Shown here: positions 8,109 through 16,356 of the stretch, piece after piece
How the letters are laid out: each line of letters opens with the position of its first letter
Numbering within the stretch: the first letter of the stretch is position 1
Assembly: GCF_002938425.1 (NCBI RefSeq)
Contig: NZ_POQU01000022.1
Span: forward strand, 1-42,857
Reading direction: 5' to 3'
Source of the DNA: Blastococcus atacamensis
GTDB lineage: Bacteria > Actinomycetota > Actinomycetes > Mycobacteriales > Geodermatophilaceae
Length of the DNA: 42,857 bases
Program-made: the position numbers and the translations under genes
The notes under the pieces: model-generated
What the model saw: the letters and a program-made list of their open reading frames with translations, nothing else
Told to the model about the DNA's origin: nothing
Database searches by the model: none

Positions 8109-8258
8109 TAGCTCACCGGCATGCGACCCGTGGAGATCACCCGCTTCGGCGGGCCCGAGGTCCTCGACGTCGTCGACATCCCCGAGCCGGAGGCCGGGCC
8201 CGGCCAGAAGGTTTACGACGTCTCGACGGCGGGGTGAACTACGCCGACACCCACCACC
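8109..8258 (+). repeat. qor 5'-end repeat, copy B, with leaderless promoter
   Basis: A TAGCTC box (8109-8114) is followed six bases later by the ATG at 8121 of a qor 5' fragment that reads MRPVEITRFGGPEVLDVVD. One G is missing at 'GCGGGGTGAAC', so the frame ends at 8237. DNA homology continues to the core GACACCCACCA (8246-8256) in the next frame. The fragment is 138 nt against 139 in undamaged copies. After the core comes CCAGCTGTC, as with copies A and E. It separates cassettes 1 and 2. Confidence 0.9.
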
Positions 8259-8476
8259 AGCTGTCGTCGAACTGACATGAGCAAGGGCGGCCACGCTCAT
8301 CCGTCGTTCCCCAGCGACGGCGCATGCTGCCCACGTGAAGCACCCGCCCAGAATCTGAAGCACAACCAGGCCGGCCAGGTCGAAAGCCGTTCCACCGCTC
8401 GCCGCTGTCGAGGCGAGTCGAACACCGACGTTCAGTCCTCCAAGCACTGTCTTACCGGCGCGCTACATTTCTTCCC

Positions 8477-8509
8477 ATGACTGACTCGAGTCGTCGGCGC
8501 AGCCGATGA
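8477..8509 (+). CDS. Possible 10-residue leader peptide before the TIR gene
   Basis: An ATG at 8477 encodes MTDSSRRRSR and its TGA overlaps the ATG of the TIR gene (ATGA). A TACATT box at 8464-8469 lies seven bases before this ATG, the spacing of a leaderless promoter, whereas the TIR gene has no clear ribosome site of its own. Reinitiation from this short frame could start the TIR protein. This is inference from spacing only. Confidence 0.35.
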   Translation: MTDSSRRRSR

Positions 8510-9390
8510 GCGGGCCCATGCCCAGCACGCGGGACGTCTTCGTCATCCACGGCCGGAATGAGCCAGCCCGCGCTGCACTGTTCACCTTCTTGCGCTCGAT
8601 CGGTCTGAAGCCAATCGAGTGGTCCCAAGCGATCGGTATGACGGGAACGGCATCGCCGTACATAGGCGAGGTCCTTGACGCAGCGTTCAACGCTGCTCAG
8701 GCAATCGTCGTGCTGGAGACCCCCGACGACATTGCCTACCTCCACCCCAGCCTGACTTATCCCGGTGACCCGGAGTGCGACGCGCAGCCGCAGCCTCGAC
8801 CCAACGTGCTGTTCGAAGCGGGCATGGCGATGGGCCGGGACCCTCGCCGGACAGTGATCGTTGAGCTGGGACGAGTCCGAGTCTTCAGTGACATTCACGG
8901 CCGTCACGTAATCCGCCTCGACAACTCTGTGAGCAAGCGTCAAGACCTGGCGGCCCGCCTAGAGGCAGCTGGCTGCGCCGTCGACCTCAGCGGCCGTGAC
9001 TGGCATGACGCTGGAGACCTCACACCGCCAGCGCCGCCTGGCGGTGGACTTCCCCTCGGGCGGAAGCTGCCGTCGACCCAAACATCAGGCCTCCCTCGTC
9101 TGGACGCCCGCTACCACGATGGCCCGAAGAGCAGCGGATATGTCGAGATCATCAATAATGGACCGGGCGACGTCTACGAACTCGACTTCAGCACGGATCG
9201 AGATGAGGGTCTGCGCATCGATCGAAATGGCGACTTCCCGATCCCCAAGCTGCCAGCCGGCAAGAGCATCCGGGTCATGCGAACACTGACCCTAGGTTCT
9301 GGCGCTGGCTCCTACTTCAACGTGCGCGTGACTGGAAAGACCATCGACGGGGCCCCGATTGACGAGGAGCTGTTTGTGAGTACGACGTGA
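8506..9390 (+). CDS. TIR-like domain protein (predicted nucleotide-binding, PF10137 type) with C-terminal beta-sandwich
   Basis: This 294-residue protein opens with RDVFVIHGRNEPARAALFTF (9-28) and continues through SPYIGEVLDAAF and IVVLETPDD to PNVLFEAGMAMGR, whose Glu104 fits the TIR NADase catalytic position. That pattern is typical of the TIR-like family found in CBASS and Pycsar effectors. Residues of about 165-190 form a Pro/Gly-rich linker. The last 100 residues (GYVEIINNGPGDVYELDF onward) look like an immunoglobulin-like beta domain that may sense a ligand. It lies directly upstream of, and overlaps, a zinc-ribbon gene and is followed by a second TIR gene. A role in NAD-depleting anti-phage defence is likely but inferred. 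No cyclase gene is nearby. Confidence 0.85.
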   Translation: MSGPMPSTRDVFVIHGRNEPARAALFTFLRSIGLKPIEWSQAIGMTGTASPYIGEVLDAAFNAAQAIVVLETPDDIAYLHPSLTYPGDPECDAQPQPRPNVLFEAGMAMGRDPRRTVIVELGRVRVFSDIHGRHVIRLDNSVSKRQDLAARLEAAGCAVDLSGRDWHDAGDLTPPAPPGGGLPLGRKLPSTQTSGLPRLDARYHDGPKSSGYVEIINNGPGDVYELDFSTDRDEGLRIDRNGDFPIPKLPAGKSIRVMRTLTLGSGAGSYFNVRVTGKTIDGAPIDEELFVSTT

Positions 9391-9845
9391 GCATGTCTGT
9401 GTCTCTACCCCTAGACAACGACGGCTTCCTTCGGCGTGAGTGCCCACACTGCGAGAGAGAATTCAAGTGGCACCACGGACCTGCCAACGAAGAAGCCGAG
9501 CACGCTGAAGTCCCGGTCACCTACTACTGCCCGCTGTGTGGCGAGCCTGCGCCGCCGGACCACTGGTGGACCACAGCGCAATTGGACTATATGGAAGAGG
9601 CGGCCACGCCCATGATCATCCGTCAGCTCAGTGACGAGATCGGGAACGCGCTGCGCGGCAATAAGCACCTGACCTTCAAGCCGGGTGACGGACGGGACGT
9701 CCCCGATCCACCAAGCGCGTTGACCGAGCGCGACGACATGCGGATCGTGGCCTCGCCCTGCCACGACTACGAGCCGGTCAAGGTGCCCGATGACGTCGAC
9801 GGCCCACTGCACTGCCTGGTCTGCGGCAACGCCTACGCCGTTTAA
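9387..9845 (+). CDS. Zinc-ribbon protein between two TIR genes, unknown function
   Basis: This 152-residue acidic protein has three Cys pairs, CPHC near the N-terminus, CPLCG about 30 residues later and CLVCG at the C-terminus, consistent with one or two zinc ribbons. A conserved-looking middle segment reads TAQLDYMEEAATPMIIRQLS. I recognise no named family. The GTG start overlaps the TIR stop (GTGA), which implies coupling. An ATG six bases later (9393) is an alternative. It may be a partner or regulator of the flanking TIR proteins, judged only from position. Confidence 0.75.
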   Translation: MSMSVSLPLDNDGFLRRECPHCEREFKWHHGPANEEAEHAEVPVTYYCPLCGEPAPPDHWWTTAQLDYMEEAATPMIIRQLSDEIGNALRGNKHLTFKPGDGRDVPDPPSALTERDDMRIVASPCHDYEPVKVPDDVDGPLHCLVCGNAYAV

Positions 9846-9891
9846 CGTACGACGTCCGACAGGCGGGAGTCGTCACGACGCAGGGGGATAG

Positions 9892-10745
9892 ATGGCACAA
9901 CGCGTCTTCATCAGTCACGCAGCAGGCGACAAGGCCCTCGCGGGTTTGATACAACGGCTGTTGCTTATGAGTGGCGTTCCACGGGACCGCGTCTTCTACT
10001 CCTCGGACCGCGCCACCGGAGTGCCCGCGGGGCGTGGATCCCGCGAGGTCCTCAAGGAGATGCTCCGCGATGACCCCTTCGTCATTGAGGTCATCAGCAA
10101 CACCTTCATGACGCGGCCGATGTGTCTCATGGAGCTCGGTGCTGCCTGGGTCATGGAAGTGCCCACCTTTCCCGTAGTCGTGCCACCACTGTCCCGGACT
10201 GAGCTCATCGCTCAGATCGGCGATGTCCACCTCCCCCGCTTGGGCACGGAGGAGGAACTCGACGAACTCTTCGACGAGTTGCACGGTCGACTCTTTGAGC
10301 ACCTCGGAGTCACTGTGCAGGCCGCGGTTTGGAACCCCGCCGTACGAGACTTCAAGCGCGACCTCCCTCAAGCACTGGCCGCAGTCGACGCCGCAAGCGG
10401 CCAGGCAGCCTCGCCAATGCAGTCCGCCGCACGCCCACAGACTCGGTCGTCGGCCAGGACGACCAGCAGCGACTGTCTCCGGATTTGGTGGCGCACAACA
10501 TCACGAGACTCGACGCTGCCTACAGCACTGATGTGCTCGGCGAGCTGACCAACGAGTCCAATCGGGACTTCCAGTTAGTGATGTTGTCCGCGACGCTCTA
10601 CGGCGCGACCGGCGGCATCGTTGGGACCGCGAGCGGCTCGATCAATGGCCTCCTTGGCGGCCAGACCAAGACCTTCCGCCTGTCCACGACTGGGCGAGTT
10701 GAGGGAATCGCCACGATGCGTCTCCAGACGGACGGTCAGATATAG
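9892..10745 (+). CDS. TIR-domain protein with C-terminal FxLYD-like domain, interrupted by a frameshift
   Basis: The first frame (9892 to about 10420) encodes a TIR domain: RVFISHAAGDKALA at the start, RVFYSSDR, and MCLMELGAAWVM with the probable catalytic Glu81. The frame then runs out in low-quality sequence to a stop at 10548. A second frame carries a clear FxLYD-like domain: VLGELTNESNRDFQLVMLSA, then LYGATGGIVGTASGSINGL, then TKTFRLSTTGRVEGIATM, stopping at 10745. The join is near 10400-10440 and needs a one-base change. Either the gene is a recent pseudogene or there is a sequencing error. A TTA codon at 10575 is unusual for this GC-rich genome. Confidence 0.72.
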
Positions 10746-10841
10746 CACCGGAGGAGCGCCGCCGCCTACTCGGACTAGGCAGCCGGACATCACTCCTCTC
10801 ATGCAGTGAGCGGGCAAAGCACCTACTCAGCGTCCACCGCC

Positions 10842-11108
10842 TACCCTTCCTGCATGCGTGCCGTGCAGATCACTCGCTTCGGCGGTCCCGAGGTCCTCAA
10901 GGTCGTCGACCTCCCCGAGCCTGAGGCGGGTGATGGCCAGAAGCTGTACGCCGTGACGACCGCGGGCATCAACTATGCGGACAGACATCACCCTCAGCAG
11001 GAGTGGCAGACGACTCCACGCACACCGGGATCCTCGGGACTCGACCACACGGGGATCGCCGGGAACTCGACGACTACCGTCCGCTTACTGACCTCCGAAT
11101 CCGGCTAG
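10842..11108 (+). repeat. qor 5'-end repeat, copy C, extended into an 84-residue open frame
   Basis: A TACCCT box (10842-10847) sits six bases before the ATG at 10854. The fragment encodes MRAVQITRFGGPEVLKVVD and continues through VTTAGINYADRHH. Homology to the other copies ends at about 10992, where the core is changed to GACAGACATCA. The frame stays open to a TAG at 11106-11108, giving 84 residues of which only the first ~46 are qor-like. That stop overlaps the AGGAG at 11107-11111 ahead of the L11-Mrr gene, so this frame may serve as its leader. Confidence 0.88.
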
Positions 11109-11121
11109 GAGCTGTTGCTGC

Positions 11122-12201
11122 ATGCCATCTCGACCAGCTTGCGTGGCCATCCTGGATCTGGCTCTCCAGGCAGGCGAGGCAAATGAAAGCTCTCCAGTGC
11201 GCCCGCCAATCGGCGAGGGAAGACCACTGACAGTGGGTCTCGGCCTCGGCCAACACGGAGTTCGCGTTCGACAGTTCTTGCAAGAATTCAATCACGACAC
11301 CCGATCCTTAGTCGGCCACATCGTCCCCGTGAAGTTGTACGTCTTTGCTGACCGCACCTACAAGTACACTCTTACGTGGCCACGGTCAGACTTCGACATC
11401 GACACACAAGGCGGCGTTGCCCCTCCCCCCTCCCCCGACAGAGTCGAGACTTCACCACAGCCGCGGCACTCGCCTTCCCTGCTGGCATGGGACAGTGAGC
11501 CCCGAACGGAACTCCAACCGACGCCTGTTGTGACGTCCTGGCAGATGGCTGAAGCCTTAGCAGCCTGGCACATGCGTACGATCGGATTCCGGGATGCCGA
11601 GGTGACACAAGCTGGCGTAGACGGCGGACTGGACGTCGTTGCGGCAGAAGGCGCCGCACAAGTCAAACACTATTCAACATCACCCGTTGGGTCGCCTGCT
11701 GTCCAGCAACTCCGAGGCGCAGCCATCGGCCATCAGTGGGCACTTTTCTATGCCCTTTCCGGTTTCACGACGTCGGCCGTAGCCTTCGCAGATTCTGCCA
11801 GCGTCGCGCTACTTCGATACACCGAATCCGGGGACGTCACACCAGTCAATGCGGTCGCTAGTCACCTCACCGAACGGCGAGCCGCGAACACCCCCTCGAC
11901 GCCGAATCACTTTCAGCTAGATCAGGAAGCAGCGAAAATATCCCAGCAGTATGTCGAAGAACTGGCCGGGCAGTTTCTGACAAGTGCCGAGAAGGCAATC
12001 GAGGCGGTGCGCCCATGGGGCGGAACGCATCCGCTGGCATCGGCAGTTATGGCGGAGACGGATAACGTGCAGGCCCTGCTCTCCCAAGTCAACGGCAACC
12101 GGGTCTCCGTGGACGACATCATCCGCGTGGGCGAGCAGATTCTAGTGGCAAGGAACCGGCTTCTTGGAATCTCCGCCCGCCTCGGGGCTTCTGGCGACTA
12201 A
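11122..12201 (+). CDS. Ribosomal-protein-L11-like N-terminal domain fused to an Mrr-type nuclease domain
   Basis: This 359-residue protein has two recognisable parts. Residues 1-88 follow ribosomal protein L11: VAILDLALQAGEAN, then PPIG, GLGQHGVRVRQFLQEFN, HIVPVKLYVFADRTYKY. Compare the L11 pattern 'KLQ..AG.A.P.PPVGPALGQ.GVNIMEF...FN', 'IPV.ITVY.DRSF.F'; a short insertion separates PPIG from LGQHG. A Pro-rich linker (about 96-137) leads to an Mrr-like fold: AEALAAWHMRTIGF, GVDGGLDVVAAEGAAQVKHY with D171 and Q180-x-K182, then AVQQLRGAAIG. A helical C-terminus follows. The start matches L11's natural N-terminus. TTA codons at 11308 and 11557 suggest foreign origin. AGGAG lies ten bases upstream. 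Likely a DNA- or RNA-cleaving defence or toxin protein (inference). Confidence 0.82.
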   Translation: MPSRPACVAILDLALQAGEANESSPVRPPIGEGRPLTVGLGLGQHGVRVRQFLQEFNHDTRSLVGHIVPVKLYVFADRTYKYTLTWPRSDFDIDTQGGVAPPPSPDRVETSPQPRHSPSLLAWDSEPRTELQPTPVVTSWQMAEALAAWHMRTIGFRDAEVTQAGVDGGLDVVAAEGAAQVKHYSTSPVGSPAVQQLRGAAIGHQWALFYALSGFTTSAVAFADSASVALLRYTESGDVTPVNAVASHLTERRAANTPSTPNHFQLDQEAAKISQQYVEELAGQFLTSAEKAIEAVRPWGGTHPLASAVMAETDNVQALLSQVNGNRVSVDDIIRVGEQILVARNRLLGISARLGASGD

Positions 12202-12428
12202 GCAAGCCCGGGACCGCGGTCTCGGCAAGAAGGCACCGAGCCTGCCGAGCCGACTCCGAGCACCTCTGCGCATAGATGTCCTGGTCAGACGTACAGCCGG
12301 GACAGCGACCCAGGCGACTAACCGGTCAGGCGCTCAAGCACGTGCGCCGGCTCTGCGTTCTAGCCAGAACAGGCGACGTCTGAGTGCCGCTCACCTTCCC
12401 GACCCGGTCAACCCTCGGCGTCCCTTGC

Positions 12429-12562
12429 ATGGGCGCTGTGCAGGCACCCGCTCCGGCGGGCCAGAGCCCTGATGTTGTCGACATCCGAGCCGAAGGCGGG
12501 TCAGGTGCAGAAGCTTTACAACGTCTCGGCCGCCGGTATCAACTTCGCCGACACCCACCACC
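12429..12562 (+). repeat. qor 5'-end repeat, copy D (degenerate)
   Basis: The stretch still aligns to the other copies at the DNA level: ATGGGCGCTGTGCAGG at the start, GATGTTGTCGACATCCGAGC in the middle, and AACTTCGCCGACACCCACCA at the end with the core at 12550-12560. It is 134 nt and has several small indels and no TANNNT box, so the reading frame and promoter are lost. It is the most decayed of the long copies and separates cassettes 3 and 4. Confidence 0.8.
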
Positions 12563-13052
12563 GGGAGGAGGGCAGCATCAGGACGTGGTGAACAGGCGCC
12601 CGGCAGTCGACAGCGGGACGCCCCAGCGAGCGCGACGCGTACGAGGCCTCGGACGCAGACGAGGTGAAGCTCGAATCGACTGCCGGGCCAGTCCGTACAC
12701 AGCCCAGTCGCGAAGAAGACGGAACGGAGAGGCACCGGATCACCGCTCACTCCCTCGGACCGCCACCCCAGCGGCGGCCGGTTCCGCCCGGTGCAGCGGC
12801 GCGTGGGCCGGAAGCCGAAGCGTCGATGAGGCCGCCGACGAGTCATCCGCCGGCCGCATGCAGCCTTCGTGTTCGGCGGCGCGGCTGCACGCAGACCGAG
12901 CGCCAGCGCTGCGCCGGCGGTCCCGATTGCATCGCTTGTGCGGCGGGTGGGCAAACCCCGAGTCGCCTTCCGGAGCGGGGCTTTCCACCGAGCGATGACC
13001 GGCTCATCACGATGCGGAGTGTGCGCGTCGATGACCGGCGGGTTTGTCGTGT
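12563..13052. other. Gene-free stretch at the left of cassette 4
   Basis: I see no recognisable gene, remnant or hairpin in these ~490 bases. Open frames on both strands have Arg/Ser/Pro-rich translations without family resemblance. It is flanked by repeat copy D and the 3' end of the leftward MFS gene. Confidence 0.4.
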
Positions 13053-14222
13053 TCACGGGCTGGTTTCGGCGACGGCCGCCCCTCCCGACCGCCCCTGCAG
13101 CATCAGCGCCAGCGCGCTGAGCAGCGACACCGCGGCGGTGAGGACGAGCAGCGCGCCCAGTCCCAGGCCAGGGATCACCGCACCGGCGAGAACTGGCGCT
13201 GCTACCGAGCTGACGGCCCCCACGACCAGGCAGCCGGTGAACGCCGCGCCTGCGCGGTCGGGCACCAGCTCCGCGGTCCAGACCGCGAGCACCGCAGACC
13301 CGGCCATGTACCCCACGCCGAAGATGCACGCCGAGGCCGCCGTTGCGGCCATGGAGTCGCTGCCCAGCCCGAGGAGCGCCAACGCTGCAGCCACCGTCGC
13401 CAGGGACAGCGCCGCGACCCTTGTACTACCCAGTCGCTGCGCGACGGCCCCGGTCGCCACGCCCACCACGCCGGTGACGCCGATGGCCGCGTAGAGCACC
13501 GGAACGGCTGCCACCGGAAGGGCACCGCGGTCGACGACGTCCCCGGCATAGGTGAAGTAGATGACGACGACCGCGAAGTAGACGACGGAGTAGGCGGCCG
13601 GCACCCGCAACGCTCTCCCCAGCGACGAGGCACCGCGTCGTCCGTCCGGGTGTGTGTCCGGCTTGGTTCGCGGCACCAGGCGGAGGTTGACGATGGCGGC
13701 GGTCACGGCGGCAAGGGCGATGCCGCCCCAGACCAGGCGCCAAGATCCCAGTGCGGCGAGGACCGCCAGGCCACCCAGCGCAACCAGTCCGCCGCTGGTG
13801 CCGGTGGTGATGATCGCCAGCGCCCTGGGCTGCTCCCGCTGGGACACCGTCCGGGACACGATGTCGGAGTAGGGCGCCCAGACCCAGCCACCCGCGCTGC
13901 CGGCCAGGACGACACCGACGGCGAGCAGCCAGGGGGACTGCGCGACCGTCACGACCACCGCCCCCAGAGCGCCGCAGGCCCCGCCCACGGTCGTCGGGGC
14001 ACGTGAACCGCGACGAGCGGCGAGCGGGCCCGCGAGCAGCAGGCCGGCCAGGTAGCCGACGAACGTGGCGCTGGCGACGAAGCCGAGCACCAGTTCGGAG
14101 AGCCCGAGGTCCCGACGGATGCCGGGCAGCGTCAGACCGTAGGCGTACCGGGCCATGCCGAAGGCGACCCCGACCACCGCCGCTCCGGCCAGGCCGACCC
14201 GGCCGCCCGCGGAGAGCGTCAT
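13053..14222 (-). CDS. MFS transporter (YbfB/CynX-like)
   Basis: This 389-residue major facilitator superfamily permease has about 12 hydrophobic segments. The first segment contains GVAFGMARYAYGLTLPGIRR, a common opening of YbfB/CynX-type MFS proteins, and the motif-A-like LAARRGSRAP follows segment 2. A loop with TKPDTHPDGRRGASSLG separates the two six-helix halves. The ATG was chosen because GGAAGAGGAG lies four bases upstream; longer upstream frames lack a ribosome site. It is the only gene in its cassette and runs opposite to the repeats, so it needs its own promoter. Substrate cannot be inferred. Confidence 0.88.
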   Translation of the reverse strand: MTLSAGGRVGLAGAAVVGVAFGMARYAYGLTLPGIRRDLGLSELVLGFVASATFVGYLAGLLLAGPLAARRGSRAPTTVGGACGALGAVVVTVAQSPWLLAVGVVLAGSAGGWVWAPYSDIVSRTVSQREQPRALAIITTGTSGGLVALGGLAVLAALGSWRLVWGGIALAAVTAAIVNLRLVPRTKPDTHPDGRRGASSLGRALRVPAAYSVVYFAVVVIYFTYAGDVVDRGALPVAAVPVLYAAIGVTGVVGVATGAVAQRLGSTRVAALSLATVAAALALLGLGSDSMAATAASACIFGVGYMAGSAVLAVWTAELVPDRAGAAFTGCLVVGAVSSVAAPVLAGAVIPGLGLGALLVLTAAVSLLSALALMLQGRSGGAAVAETSP

Positions 14223-14605
14223 GCTGCTCCTCTTCCTGCGGCGCGCACCGGAGCCACTGCCCGCCTCCGCGAGATCGGCGTCACGATGCGGTCGGCCTGG
14301 CTGCTGATCGTGTACTGCGGCGGAAAGATCCGAGGAACTCCCGCCGTCCACGCGAGGACCAGAGCCTACTTACATGGCTCATCAGAGTTCAGGCGGTGGC
14401 GTCGGCCCGCGCATCGGCAGCCCGGTAGAGGTCGAGGGCGCCGAGGATGAGTTCCTACGACGCCCCGTCCGAAGACCCGGACGTGCTGACGCGACCTCCG
14501 CGCGCCCGGACCTGAGCACGAGCGGCCGGTACCAACGAGACGGACATCGCTCCAGGCGCCTGCAACTCGGCCTACCGCCAGGCACGTTCCACACCGAGCA
14601 GGCCA
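14223..14605. other. Gene-free stretch upstream of the MFS gene and left of copy E
   Basis: This region must contain the MFS promoter, but I see no confident -10/-35 pair. On the minus strand 14389-14454 reads ELILGALDLYRAADARADAT and then stops, which looks like the C-terminal tail of a lost protein. It is directly preceded by an in-frame stop, and I cannot name the family. Confidence 0.35.
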
Positions 14606-14756
14606 TAGCCTCCCCCGATGCGAGCTGTGCAGATCACCCGCTTCGGCGGCCCGGAAGTCATGGACGTCGTCGACCTGCCCGACCGCATCCCAGGGCCCGG
14701 CCAGCAGCTCCATGAGGTGAGCTCCTCAGGAGTCAACTTTGCCGACACCCACCACC
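14606..14756 (+). repeat. qor 5'-end repeat, copy E, with leaderless promoter
   Basis: TAGCCT (14606-14611) lies six bases before the ATG at 14618. The open frame MRAVQITRFGGPEVMDVVD, continuing to VNFADTHHRLS, ends at 14767 after 49 codons. The fragment is 139 nt to the end of CACCACC, and the core GACACCCACCA is at 14744-14754. Its 3' half (GTGAGC...CAGGAGT.AACTT) groups with copies A and the intact gene rather than with B, C and F. Confidence 0.92.
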
Positions 14757-14757
14757 G

Positions 14758-14785
14758 GCTGTCCTGAGGCCTACCTCAGGACAGC
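14758..14785. repeat. Perfect 12-bp inverted repeat at the left end of cassette 5
   Basis: GCTGTCCTGAGG and CCTCAGGACAGC are separated by four bases (CCTA). The first arm begins two bases after the qor repeat stops and starts with the same GCTGTC seen after copies A and B. It could act as a terminator for the copy E transcript, or as a structured element end for recombination. No T-tract follows. Confidence 0.7.
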
Positions 14786-14859
14786 TCGGGGTCGGACGCG
14801 GAAGCCCCGGCGCTGCAACGACCCGACACGGAGTTCAGTTGTCGACGTGGCTGACCGTT

Positions 14860-15549
14860 TCAGAGATTGCGGCGAATGCCCGCCTCCTGCTGCAGATCCC
14901 CGAGCTGGTCACCGAGCGAGCCCTCCAGAGCGGTCCGCGACTGCCCCCGCCGCGCCAGTGGCAGGACGGTCCCGTGGGTGGTGTCCTCGAGTAGCAGGGC
15001 GAGGCCGCCGTAGAGGGCGAGGGCGGTGATCGCCAGCGAGATGATCCCGCTGGTGGTCTGCAGCGCGCCGATGCCGAGCAGCTCGTAGAGCGCGGAGAGC
15101 GCCGTCCGTACCGCGGCGGACAGCAGGATGACGGCCAGCAGGAGCTGGCCTTTGAGGGCGACGACGCCGAGCAGCACCACCGCGACCGCGAAGGTGAAGA
15201 AGTAGATGGCCTGCACCGGCGACCGCGCCCCCGGCTGCGCAAGCAGGTACTGGACGCCGATCGTGGCCCATGACCCCGCGAACAGTCCGAGCCCCGTGCC
15301 GGCCAGGCCGTCACGGGACACGAAGGCCAACAGCGAGGCGACGAACTCCAACGGGGCGACGAAAGTAAGCAGCAGGACTGCCGCCTGGTGGGTCATCGGC
15401 AGAGGGATGAGGTGCAGCTGGATGCCGCCGAGCACCGCCATCCCCGTGCCGAAGACCAAGAACCCCAACGGCAGAGCGCTGCCCAGCGGCCGCAGGACGA
15501 TGCGCACGGCGTCGCCCGTACCTGCGCCGTCCTCCTTCGTGGCGTGCAT
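14860..15549 (-). CDS. GPR1/FUN34/YaaH-like membrane protein
   Basis: This 229-residue protein has six hydrophobic segments and begins after a short polar N-terminus with LRPLGSALPLGFLVFGTGMA, which resembles the 'NP.pLGl..fg.tt.lls' opening of the GPR1/FUN34/YaaH family (acetate/succinate uptake). Later segments (APLEFVASLLAFVSRDGLAG, GLFAGSWATIGVQYL) fit the same fold. The C-terminal 35 residues are cytoplasmic and charged. The ATG at 15549 follows GAGGGA nine bases upstream; a longer frame to 15678 is unlikely. It is the only gene of its cassette. The substrate role is an analogy and not established here. Confidence 0.72.
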   Translation of the reverse strand: MHATKEDGAGTGDAVRIVLRPLGSALPLGFLVFGTGMAVLGGIQLHLIPLPMTHQAAVLLLTFVAPLEFVASLLAFVSRDGLAGTGLGLFAGSWATIGVQYLLAQPGARSPVQAIYFFTFAVAVVLLGVVALKGQLLLAVILLSAAVRTALSALYELLGIGALQTTSGIISLAITALALYGGLALLLEDTTHGTVLPLARRGQSRTALEGSLGDQLGDLQQEAGIRRNL

Positions 15550-16197
15550 CAAGCGACATCCCTCGGTGCGGTCATCCCCGACGAGTAGCCGGTTGGACCC
15601 CTGCCGAACCGCGTCGTCCAACCCCGCGGACACGCGGCGCCCGACGCAGCACAGGCCCTTGGCCCGGCGGCGGGGCACCGCCTCGTCGGCTGGACGGAGC
15701 GTTCCCTGCCGGGCTCAGTGGGGGCTCGGAGCTGACCCGGCCACGGTAGTCGCCGGGGGGTGTCGGTAGAGATCGTCTTCGTGCTCGGTCAAGGGCTTCG
15801 GCCGACGCTCCGGACGGCGAGACGAGTGGTCACCGTGCCTGACCGCGCCCCCACGACCCCGCCAGGTCCTCCCGCTGCGGGAGGGAACGGCCGCGCAGAC
15901 GCCCGCTGAGAACGTGGAGGTGTTCAGCGCCGAGTGGACCGACCACCCCCGCCAGAGCGGCACAGCCGGCTGACCCGCGCGGTCATCGTCGGGGCCGCGC
16001 TCGGCGCAGCCGCGAACGAACTCACCTCGCCCGTCGCTGGCACGTGCTCCGCACTTTCACGTGGGCTCACCGATCATCAACACGCGCCCCCAGCCGGGCC
16101 CTACGGTGGCCTGGGTGGCGCTGAGACTGCCTCCGGTTCGATTGAGTCCACCGAGCTCACTGCCAACGACTGATGCCCCGAGTGCAAAGTGACGCCA
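15550..16197. other. Gene-free stretch between cassette 5 gene and copy F
   Basis: No recognisable gene in ~650 bases. A short plus-strand frame ending at 15973 reads ENVEVFSAEWTDHPRQSGTA and could be the end of a lost gene, but I cannot name it. The right end runs directly into the promoter of copy F. Confidence 0.4.
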
Positions 16198-16348
16198 TAG
16201 CCTCGGCGCATGCGCGCTGTCCAGATCACCGAATTCGGCGGACCCGAGGTCCTGAACATCGTCGACCTGCCCGACCCCACCCCCGGGGACGGCGAGCAGC
16301 TGTTCGAGGTCTCCACCGCCGGCATCAACTACGCCGACACCCACCACC
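16198..16348 (+). repeat. qor 5'-end repeat, copy F, with leaderless promoter
   Basis: TAGCCT (16198-16203) lies six bases before the ATG at 16210. The frame MRAVQITEFGGPEVLNIVD, continuing to INYADTHHPA, ends with TAG at 16356. The fragment is 139 nt to the end of CACCACC, with the core GACACCCACCA at 16336-16346. Unlike A, B and E it is followed by CCGCGTAG rather than a GCTGTC motif. Confidence 0.92.
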
Positions 16349-16356
16349 CCGCGTAG

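Noticed and set aside
10993-11108. Longer qor homology in the tail of copy C
   Set aside because: The tail QQEWQTTPRTPGSSGLDHTG has a faint resemblance to the following qor region, but it does not align at DNA level and is treated as cargo or leader sequence.
11074-11295. Minus-strand frame MIEFLQELSNANSVLAEAET
   Set aside because: The translation looks protein-like, but it is antisense to the L11-like domain, which matches a known family at many positions.
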